Made by a program: the position numbers and the translations under genes. Positions 1 through 5,794 of a stretch of DNA of 5,794 nucleotides are shown here, piece by piece. The notes beneath the pieces are model-generated. The model did not search any database, was not told the origin of the DNA, and saw nothing but the letters and a program-made list of their open reading frames with translations. Each line of letters opens with the position of its first letter. Position 1 is the first letter of the stretch. Source of the stretch: Thermomicrobiaceae bacterium (lineage in GTDB: Bacteria; Chloroflexota; Chloroflexia; Thermomicrobiales; Thermomicrobiaceae); NCBI GenBank assembly GCA_007122555.1, contig SKTL01000198.1, positions 1-5,794 on the forward strand. The letters run 5' to 3'.

Positions 1-2322
1 CCGGCGTTCCTGATTGTTCGCGACGGTTTGAGGTCCCCGCTGCCCGCCGCCCTCGCTGTTCAGATTGGCCAGCGCAACAACCGGAAACTCAAGTCCCTTG
101 GCGGCATGGATCGTCAGCAGGCGCACGACGTCATCGGTCGACTCGGCCACCGCCGCATCCGACTCATCCGAGCGGGTCTCGGCGCTGGTGATCGTCCAGC
201 GGACAAAGGCTCTCAGACCGCCGCCGCTCGCTGCAGAGAACGCCCGCGCCTGATCAACCATCTTCAGCAGATTTGCCGCGGATTGATCGCCGCCATTCGG
301 CATCGTCAAGGCAAATTCGACAAGGTTGGTCCGCTCGATCGTCAATTCCACGATTTCGGCAAGCGACAGGTTGATTCGATCAACGTGCAGCGAGCCTAAC
401 GTGCGCAGCCCGGCGGCGACCGGTCCATTCGACATCTCATCGATCGTCCGGTAATCGAATCCGCCATGTTCCTGACGCCAGGCGAACAGTTGCTGGTCTG
501 AACAGCCAAACGCGCCGGAGCGCAACGCCGCCACGATCGACATCGTATCTCCCGGGTTGTCGACCGCCCGGAGACAGGCCCGCAGATCGCGAATCTCCTG
601 CCGGTGGAAATACTCTTTACCGCCTTCGTGGCGGAACGGGATACCGGCCGCGCTGAATACATCTTCGTAGTTGGACAGTCCCGTCCGGCTCGGCAGCAGA
701 ATAGCGACATCGCCATAGCGCACCGGCCGCAATCCGTCGCCGGATTCATCCCGGACCGGCCATGCCTGCTCCACGGCTTGCCGAAGCGTACCCGCCAGCA
801 ACCGCGCCTCTTCCTGCCGGACGGCATCCGCCCGGGTATATGGATCCGGGCTGTGGACCACCACGACCGGCGAGGTCTCGGCTCCGTTCGATTCCAGAAA
901 CGCATCAAGCTCGATGTACTCCGGCTGGACACGCTCCTGAGGCTGAATGAGATCGCTGAAGACATGATTGACCCAGTTGATCACTTCCGGAACCGAGCGG
1001 AAGTTCTGCTTGATCACCTCGACGCTCCCCGGCAGCATCTCCTGCTTGACCTGCTCGTAGATGGAGATATCCGCGCGGCGGAAGCGGTAAATCGACTGTT
1101 TGGGGTCCCCAACGACGAAGAGTTTGCCGGGGCTCGGCTGCAGCTTTGTCCAGTCGGTCTCGTTCTGACCATCACTGGCGAGATAGAGCACGATCTCCAC
1201 CTGCAACGGGTCCGTATCCTGAAACTCGTCGACCAGGAGGCTCCGGAAACGCGATTGAAAGTCGCGCCGGACGTGCAACTCATCCCGCAAGAGATCCCGC
1301 GCCCAGATCAGCAGGTCCTCGAACTCGGCCTGACCGGCAGACCGGCGCTGATGCTCATAGCTTCGGGCGAATTCCTGGGCAAGCGGCAGAATGGCGCAGA
1401 GCGCGCTCGATTTCAGCTCCTGCTGAATCTGAATCAACGCCTGGTTCAGATTCTTGCGGATGCTCTTCTGCTGGGCATTGTGGGAAGACGGATCCCAGTT
1501 CTTGTTGTTGCCCGCTGTTTCGCTGGTCTTGCCAGCCGCCAGAATCACCCGTTCGAGGCGTTCCCGATCGTGTCCGGCGCGCTCGCACCGGTCGGCGAAG
1601 TCGAGCACCCGGTAGATCTGACCGATCCCGATGTCTTCGTCATTCGTCACCGACGGGAGCAACGCGCGCAGTTCCGCCGCTTCATCAATGACGAAGTCGC
1701 GAAAGGCGAAGACATCTGGCTCGGAAACCTCCGGCATGGCCAGCGGAAGCATGTGGCGGTGCTCATGGACAAGCTCGCAGATTGTTCGCAGTTCGCCAAT
1801 GCCCAGGCCGCGGTTGAGCGCCCGGCGAAAATCAGTGGTATCGTGCTCGCTCTCACCGTCACCGCCCAGGTAGTCATTGATCCAGGTGCGGAACTGCTCA
1901 TCGAAACTGAGATCGGACCGCAGCGTGTCGAGTACCTCGAAATGCGGGTCGAGCCGTGCTTCAACCGGACGCTCCCGCAAGAGACTGGACGCAAATGCAT
2001 GGATCGTTTCGATTCGCGCGCGGTAGATGCTTTTCAGCGCCTGATCGAAGCGCTCGCGCTCGGTATCGTCGTCCGTCTCCCGCAGCGCCTTTTCCAGCGC
2101 TTCACGAACCCGGGTCGCCAGTTCCGCGGCGGCTTTTTCGGTGAAGGTAATGATGACCATGCTGTCAATGGCGGCGTGTCCGCTCCGGATGATCTCGATG
2201 ACGCGGGCCACCATGATGGTCGTTTTCCCGGTACCCGCTCCGGCTTCAACACACATATTCCGGTCAATCTCGTCCCGAATGCGGTCACGGGTTTCCTGGT
2301 CAATGGGGATCCGCATCGTCAT
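1..2322 (-). CDS. addA: AddA-like UvrD/Rep-family helicase subunit, partial (C-terminus beyond left edge)
   Basis: This is the ATP-dependent motor subunit of an AddAB-type helicase-nuclease, which unwinds and resects double-strand DNA ends before RecA loading. The frame is open from ATG at 2322 to base 1, giving 774 residues. Superfamily 1 helicase motifs appear in order: DQE Q-motif (8-10), Walker A GAGTGKT (28-34), motif Ia TFTEKAAAEL (59-68), motif Ib TIHAF (106-110), an EFEDLL stretch (333-338), Walker B DEFQDT (365-370), motif III VGDPKQSIYRF (404-414), motif IV NFRS (440-443) and motif V TIHAAKGLEF (737-746). Full-length AddA is usually about 1,200 residues, so motif VI and the C-terminal RecB-type nuclease should lie off the window. 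The start overlaps the addB stop (TGATG) and follows GAGGCGGA; a second in-frame ATG two codons later (2316) is less likely. No separate promoter is seen, so it is inferred to depend on the addB transcript. RecB or AdnB are the alternatives, but the AddB-like partner favours AddA. Confidence 0.93.
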   Translation of the reverse strand, partial: MTMRIPIDQETRDRIRDEIDRNMCVEAGAGTGKTTIMVARVIEIIRSGHAAIDSMVIITFTEKAAAELATRVREALEKALRETDDDTERERFDQALKSIYRARIETIHAFASSLLRERPVEARLDPHFEVLDTLRSDLSFDEQFRTWINDYLGGDGESEHDTTDFRRALNRGLGIGELRTICELVHEHRHMLPLAMPEVSEPDVFAFRDFVIDEAAELRALLPSVTNDEDIGIGQIYRVLDFADRCERAGHDRERLERVILAAGKTSETAGNNKNWDPSSHNAQQKSIRKNLNQALIQIQQELKSSALCAILPLAQEFARSYEHQRRSAGQAEFEDLLIWARDLLRDELHVRRDFQSRFRSLLVDEFQDTDPLQVEIVLYLASDGQNETDWTKLQPSPGKLFVVGDPKQSIYRFRRADISIYEQVKQEMLPGSVEVIKQNFRSVPEVINWVNHVFSDLIQPQERVQPEYIELDAFLESNGAETSPVVVVHSPDPYTRADAVRQEEARLLAGTLRQAVEQAWPVRDESGDGLRPVRYGDVAILLPSRTGLSNYEDVFSAAGIPFRHEGGKEYFHRQEIRDLRACLRAVDNPGDTMSIVAALRSGAFGCSDQQLFAWRQEHGGFDYRTIDEMSNGPVAAGLRTLGSLHVDRINLSLAEIVELTIERTNLVEFALTMPNGGDQSAANLLKMVDQARAFSAASGGGLRAFVRWTITSAETRSDESDAAVAESTDDVVRLLTIHAAKGLEFPVVALANLNSEGGGQRGPQTVANNQERR

Positions 2323-2324
2323 CA
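2320..2324 (-). other. TGATG stop/start overlap of addB and addA
   Basis: The addB stop TGA (2324-2322) and the addA start ATG (2322-2320) share one base. This arrangement is typical of translationally coupled genes whose products form a fixed-ratio complex. It is direct sequence evidence for a single addB-addA operon. Confidence 0.85.
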
Positions 2325-5300
2325 GCTATCCGCCTCGATCACCTGACGCAACCAGACGACGGTTTCGTCCGATTGCTTACGTTGCGCAATACGCTTGACA
2401 TTCACCGGGCAGAATTCTTTGTAATCGCAGAAACGGCAGTTGTCGTGGCTTCCGATATCAGTAACTTGCGGGAAGATGCCGTTCTCGATAGCCTTCGAGA
2501 TTCCCCGCAGCAACTCGACCAGGTCATCCTGATTCTCGGTCAACCATTGACCGTGCAGGCGCACGCGCTGAAACTCCCCGCGTCGGGTCGGGAAGAAATA
2601 CTCCGCCTGCGAGCGCGTCCAGGGAATGCCCAGCAGATCCGAGGTCGCCAGCAGATAGATCGGCAATTGCAGTGAGCGTCCGCCGCTAAACGTGTCCGGC
2701 TTGTAGTAGCCGGAACGCCCGGTCTTGTAATCGATAACCCGGAAACTGGATCGGTCGGGCATGACATCGACCCGGTCAACACGTCCCTGGAAACGGAGCT
2801 CACCGCCGGGGAACCGCAGCGTAAATGGCTCATTGCGGGAGCCCTCGCCGCCCTCGTCCTTGTGTCGGGCCCAGCCGAAGCGCAGTTCGAATGTCTCGGG
2901 GCGCAAGCTGGACTCGGCCAGCTCCATCGCTTCCCGGTCGTACCACTCCTCCAGATCCTCGAGAATCGCAATCTGGTCGTACTCCCAGAGAACCCGGTAA
3001 CCGACGAGCCCTGTCGCTTCCATGCGTTCGCAGGCCTCACGAGCGATGGTGTTGAGTCGGGATAGATGTTCATGCCGCAACGCAAAATCGGGACGCTCGC
3101 CGCGTGAACGCAGGTCCTGCAGAAACAGCTCCAGGATCTCGTGAATCAGCGAGCCTCGATGCAAGGCGTCAATGCGCTCAAGCGCCTCGGGTTCTTCCAC
3201 CGGCTCCAGGCGCAGAACGTAGCGCAGGAAGAAGCGGAAGGGACAGGTGGTGAACGTTTCCAGCCGGCTCGGGGAGATGGCGCGGGGTCCCCGACCGGCG
3301 GTCCAGGCGATTCGCCTGGCTGACTCCGGGTCAAGCTGGCCATCGAACTCGGTGAACTCCCTCGAGCGGCGCAAGCGATCGGCCTTGTGCCCCAGGGAAA
3401 TGCCAGGCCGGTACGCGCCGACGACGCGAAGCCCGAGGTCCCGGTCCTGCTCCAGCAGGATTCGGTCGTACTCGTGATCATCCAGCGGCAGCGCGCCGTC
3501 CGGCGGCTGGAAGCTCCCAGCGGGCACGCGAGTGAACAACGCGCTGTCCAGCGCATCGATCTTCCCGGCTTCAACATCCCTTCCAGCCAGCGCAGACGCC
3601 GCCGCCCGGAAAAAGTGCGACGGCAAGTAGCTTCGGGTGGACCCGGCCTCACTACGCGGAAAGCTGATCTGCAGTCGCTCACGCGCCGCCTGCACCGCTA
3701 TGGCGAAGGTCATCGTCTCTTCTTCGGAGCGTTGCGACCGCAGCGGCAACCCCCAGCCGCCGGCGTTGTTGAGCTGGGCGCGCTCCCGGTCGAGCAGCAG
3801 CGGGTCCTGACGAGGCGGCGGCGGAAACTGGCGTTCTGCGACACCGAGAATGATCACTGCGTCGAAGCGGAGATGCCGCAAGGAGCCAATATCGATCACG
3901 TTCACCCCGCGGCGACCGAATTGCCCGCGCGGAAGCCCGTTCTCCCGCGCGTGATCGAACCCGACGCTGTTCTGTCGCAACAGCCAGTGTCGAACCGTTT
4001 CCCGGAATCGGTCGAACGTGACGCGCTCGGTGATCTGCTCCAGCGATTCAAGCATTGACAGTTGATCAAGCAGTTCATCAATGCCGTCAATGTACGTTGC
4101 CGCCAGGTTCGTCAGAAAGCGCAGATGATCAGTCCAGGTCGCCTCGTCGGCGGCTGATTCCAGCGTACTTGCGAGATCAACGATGAATCGGCGGAACCGA
4201 GCGATCTCCTTGAGTTCAAGCTCAAGCGGGTCATCTTCGTTGATCTCGGCGTCGGGATCGATGAACTCACGCTTGCTGCTCATCAGCAGGTCAAGGCGGT
4301 GCAGCCATTGGTCTTTCCCCTGAACGATTCCCGCTTCCCGGGAGATCTGATCCCAGACCGCCGGTTGGATCGGAGTATCCAGGTCATCGTAGGCGTATCG
4401 GGTAGCTTCTGGCAGCACGGTTTCCGTGATGAACTCCATGACCGACGAGCGCGGCAGATCAGCGTCGATCAGGTTCAGCAACGCCGCAAGGCGCTGCCCG
4501 GACGGCTCGGCGATCAATGGCCGGCCGGAGTGCAGATACGTGACGATTCCGGCGCGCTGGAAGATCTGATCGATCAGCGTACGATACGGTGCCTGATGCC
4601 GGTAGACCACCGCCATTCGATGAAAGGGAAGGCCCTCGTCGGCCCATTTCAAGCAGGTGCGCGCCGCCTCGCGAACCTCCCGCGGCGCATCCGGAGCTGA
4701 AAGGAGACGGACGTGACCATCAAGCGATGCCGGGGCATCGTGCTCGTGGAACAGACTGTGGCGAAGATGGGTCAGCGATGACTCGCCGGTCTCCGGACAA
4801 TCGATTGACTCCAGCTCCGCGCCAGCTCCAGCAAGCCAGTCTCGCAACTCGCTGTGCGCTTCATCAGCATCCGTACCCGTCTCGGGCAGGAAGAATCGGA
4901 GTTCAATTCCGGCAGCCATCAGCCGCTTGAACAGGCGGCGCTGGATGCCGGTCGGGTTCCAGATCCCGTAGACGAAGATCGGAGAGCTTGCCAGGTTGCC
5001 GATCTGATCGAGGTCGACCCGATCGACGCTGGCGACGATATCGTCCGGGGTGAAGAACCTCCGTCGCACCCGTTCATGCCGGTGAAAAAGCGACGCCAGA
5101 TCCGGAAGTTTTTCACCGCTATCGAGCCGAACCCGTTCGAGCGCGGCATCCAGTTCATCCGGTTCGATCCCGGAGGTGTGAAACTCTCGAAACAGACCTC
5201 GCAGCGTCTCGGCGAAGCCGGACGAGTAGGCGACCGGGCGGAAATAGCTTCCGGCGCCCGCTTCGGCGACGCTCCGCGAGAGAATGCGGTCACCATACTG

Positions 5301-5567
5301 TGGCATCGGCCGGCGTTCGCGGGCCAGCATCTCCCGAGTGAACCGATCGGCAAACCGGCTCGCGGTGACGATCTTCAGGTTGATGTGACCGGTCTCCGAA
5401 AAGGCGAGTCGCTGCCGGAGATATGGCCCCAGCATGGTGTTTTCGACCAGGATCGTGATCGGCGAAAGCGGATGATCCTGCCGGACACCGGCTATCTGCT
5501 CTCCGAGCGCTTCTTCCAGCGCGGCGAGATTCCCCAGCAGCAATTGAGGTTTCGCGAACTCCGGCAT
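2322..5567 (-). CDS. addB: AddB-like helicase-nuclease subunit with Fe-S PD-(D/E)XK nuclease
   Basis: This complete 1081-residue protein is the AddB partner of the AddAB end-resection enzyme, in the cytoplasm on DNA. The C-terminal RecB-family nuclease is intact: GSLIHE (805-810), GRVDRVD with D931, DYK (946-948) and QLPIY (967-971). Four cysteines match the AddB iron-sulfur pattern: C775 in TTCPFRFFLRYVL, then C1044, C1047 and C1053 (C-x2-C-x5-C). The body is helicase-like, with APDAPREVREAA (291-302), GRPLIAEPSGQRLAALLNL (348-366) and VNVIDIGSLRHLRFDAVIIL (555-574) followed by GVAERQFP (575-582). No Walker A (GxxxxGK[ST]) occurs anywhere, so I infer it does not hydrolyse ATP. Length is slightly short of the roughly 1,170 residues of Bacillus AddB. 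ATG 5567 is chosen because AGGA precedes it and the N-terminal LLLG...PITILVENTMLGPYLRQRLA strand-helix is retained. RexB-type naming is an alternative; AdnA is less likely because AdnA has helicase motifs. Confidence 0.93.
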   Translation of the reverse strand: MPEFAKPQLLLGNLAALEEALGEQIAGVRQDHPLSPITILVENTMLGPYLRQRLAFSETGHINLKIVTASRFADRFTREMLARERRPMPQYGDRILSRSVAEAGAGSYFRPVAYSSGFAETLRGLFREFHTSGIEPDELDAALERVRLDSGEKLPDLASLFHRHERVRRRFFTPDDIVASVDRVDLDQIGNLASSPIFVYGIWNPTGIQRRLFKRLMAAGIELRFFLPETGTDADEAHSELRDWLAGAGAELESIDCPETGESSLTHLRHSLFHEHDAPASLDGHVRLLSAPDAPREVREAARTCLKWADEGLPFHRMAVVYRHQAPYRTLIDQIFQRAGIVTYLHSGRPLIAEPSGQRLAALLNLIDADLPRSSVMEFITETVLPEATRYAYDDLDTPIQPAVWDQISREAGIVQGKDQWLHRLDLLMSSKREFIDPDAEINEDDPLELELKEIARFRRFIVDLASTLESAADEATWTDHLRFLTNLAATYIDGIDELLDQLSMLESLEQITERVTFDRFRETVRHWLLRQNSVGFDHARENGLPRGQFGRRGVNVIDIGSLRHLRFDAVIILGVAERQFPPPPRQDPLLLDRERAQLNNAGGWGLPLRSQRSEEETMTFAIAVQAARERLQISFPRSEAGSTRSYLPSHFFRAAASALAGRDVEAGKIDALDSALFTRVPAGSFQPPDGALPLDDHEYDRILLEQDRDLGLRVVGAYRPGISLGHKADRLRRSREFTEFDGQLDPESARRIAWTAGRGPRAISPSRLETFTTCPFRFFLRYVLRLEPVEEPEALERIDALHRGSLIHEILELFLQDLRSRGERPDFALRHEHLSRLNTIAREACERMEATGLVGYRVLWEYDQIAILEDLEEWYDREAMELAESSLRPETFELRFGWARHKDEGGEGSRNEPFTLRFPGGELRFQGRVDRVDVMPDRSSFRVIDYKTGRSGYYKPDTFSGGRSLQLPIYLLATSDLLGIPWTRSQAEYFFPTRRGEFQRVRLHGQWLTENQDDLVELLRGISKAIENGIFPQVTDIGSHDNCRFCDYKEFCPVNVKRIAQRKQSDETVVWLRQVIEADS
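2329..2336 (-). promoter_or_regulatory. Ribosome binding site of addA, inside the end of addB
   Basis: GAGGCGGA lies in the last codons of addB. Its GAGG core ends 10 bases before the ATG at 2322. It supports 2322 as the addA start and fits reinitiation by ribosomes finishing addB. Confidence 0.55.
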
Positions 5568-5579
5568 GCATCGGCCCGA

Positions 5580-5583
5580 TCCT
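5580..5583 (-). promoter_or_regulatory. Possible weak ribosome binding site of addB
   Basis: AGGA sits 12 bases before ATG 5567, slightly long spacing and a short match. Another ATG (5571-5569) precedes it by four bases but is in a different frame. The site only modestly supports the chosen start. Confidence 0.4.
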
Positions 5584-5605
5584 GAGAGGTCCGATTGATG
5601 CTGCT

Positions 5606-5634
5606 ATCGTAGTGGTGATGGAGAGTGGCGTCAA
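5606..5634 (-). promoter_or_regulatory. Predicted sigma70-type promoter for the addB-addA operon
   Basis: On the minus strand, TTGACG (5634-5629, 5 of 6 to the -35 consensus) is followed after exactly 17 bases by TACGAT (5611-5606, 4 of 6 to the -10 consensus). A start of transcription near A5599 would give a leader of about 32 bases before the addB ATG. It lies in the only intergenic gap, correctly oriented. It is a motif match only; no transcription data are available. Confidence 0.6.
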
Positions 5635-5653
5635 AGAGGGCAGGAATCTTGGG

Positions 5654-5667
5654 CGAGCGAACGCTCG
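5654..5667 (-). terminator. Short GC-rich hairpin after the nucleotidyltransferase stop (weak terminator candidate)
   Basis: CGAGCG and CGCTCG (arms 5654-5659 and 5662-5667) can pair. A realistic fold is a 5-base-pair stem with a four-base loop. It begins three bases after the TAG at 5673-5671. No T-run follows on the minus strand, so it is a poor match to an intrinsic terminator. It could be a weak terminator, an mRNA end-protecting hairpin or chance. Confidence 0.25.
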
Positions 5668-5670
5668 TTG

Positions 5671-5793
5671 CTAGTGGTTCTCAAGATCCTCCGGATGGGC
5701 AACGATCACGTCAACTGGATACCCGACCCCCTTCATACTCCGATAGATCTGGTCAGTGGTCTTTCCCCGATGCACATTCGACTTGATCACTAG
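5671..5793 (-). CDS. Minimal nucleotidyltransferase-like protein, C-terminal fragment (enters from right edge)
   Basis: The last 40 codons of a minus-strand frame are visible, ending in TAG at 5673-5671; the start lies outside the window. The pattern LVIKSNVHRG, then TTDQIYRSM, then GYPVDVIV and HPEDLEN matches the second half of small MNT-type nucleotidyltransferases (about 100 residues). In that family an LLVV strand carrying the first acidic residues is followed about 28 residues later by a PVDVIV strand with the third acidic residue (here D28 of the fragment). The upstream GS and DxD active-site motifs cannot be seen. Members usually continue 20-25 residues past the PEDLER segment, with an LxYxxALREGxxLY tail; here translation stops at ENH and the following bases do not encode that tail in any frame I read. 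The gene may be a decayed remnant or a short variant. Such proteins often pair with HEPN-domain partners, none of which is visible here. Confidence 0.6.
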   Translation of the reverse strand, partial: LVIKSNVHRGKTTDQIYRSMKGVGYPVDVIVAHPEDLENH

Positions 5794-5794
5794 C

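Noticed and set aside
604..2346. A 580-codon open frame on the plus strand, opposite addA (with a second piece at 28-399)
   Set aside because: It is in exact codon register with addA on the other strand. In that register antisense stops arise only from sense TTA, CTA or TCA codons, which are rare in a GC-rich gene. The breaks fall just where addA uses TTA (Leu642) and TCA (Ser608). The minus-strand product has full helicase motifs; the plus-strand product resembles nothing I know.
3446..3459. CCTGCT/AGCAGG hairpin within addB, considered as a regulatory or terminator element
   Set aside because: It lies mid-gene, has only a two-base centre and no T-run, and is explained by coding for an LEQDR stretch of addB.
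3387..4058. A 223-codon plus-strand open frame opposite addB
   Set aside because: It is in codon register with addB on the opposite strand and has no recognisable domain, so it is a shadow of addB codon use.
4854..5585. A 243-codon plus-strand open frame opposite the 5' end of addB
   Set aside because: It has the same codon-register relation to addB. It would also run antisense through the addB start, and it lacks recognisable motifs.
5290..5634. A 114-codon minus-strand frame overlapping the addB start and spanning the intergenic gap
   Set aside because: It overlaps addB out of frame for most of its length, begins at the predicted -35 element and shows no family pattern.
1..5794. The addB-addA pair as a new defence or mobile system
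   Set aside because: Gene order, overlap, domain content and Fe-S nuclease match the known AddAB recombination enzyme. I see no transposase, integrase, repeat array or toxin module that would make it something else.

Overview
The window is bacterial, gene-dense and GC-rich (roughly 60% G+C by eye). Everything I can call lies on the minus strand. It is dominated by two tandem genes for an AddAB-type helicase-nuclease, the machine that processes double-strand DNA ends for RecA-dependent repair. The protein style (AddB-like subunit without a Walker A motif, AddA-like subunit with an FTEKAAAEL motif Ia) resembles proteins I associate with Chloroflexota/Thermomicrobia-like bacteria. That taxonomic hint is weak and comes from memory, not from a search.

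Layout, in transcription order (right to left). At 5671-5793 is the C-terminal part of a small minimal-nucleotidyltransferase-like protein that enters from the right edge and stops earlier than the family normally does. At 5568-5670 is a 103-base gap with a short GC-rich hairpin just after that stop codon, a well-spaced sigma70-type promoter (5606-5634) and a modest ribosome binding site. At 2322-5567 is a complete 1081-residue AddB-like subunit with an inactive helicase-like body and a C-terminal PD-(D/E)XK nuclease carrying four iron-sulfur cysteines. At 1-2322 are the first 774 residues of the AddA-like UvrD/Rep-family helicase. Motifs I to V are present, but the gene runs off the left edge before motif VI and its expected nuclease domain. 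The two large genes share one base (TGATG), so they are almost certainly one translationally coupled operon.

Working together, AddA would supply the ATP-driven 3'-5' motor and one nuclease. AddB would supply the second, Fe-S-stabilised nuclease and a catalytically dead helicase scaffold, which in studied AddAB enzymes reads the Chi signal. I found no RNA gene, CRISPR array, insertion sequence or convincing new system. The points most worth a second look are the truncated nucleotidyltransferase, the loss of Walker A in the AddB-like subunit and a strong excess of the tetranucleotide GATC.
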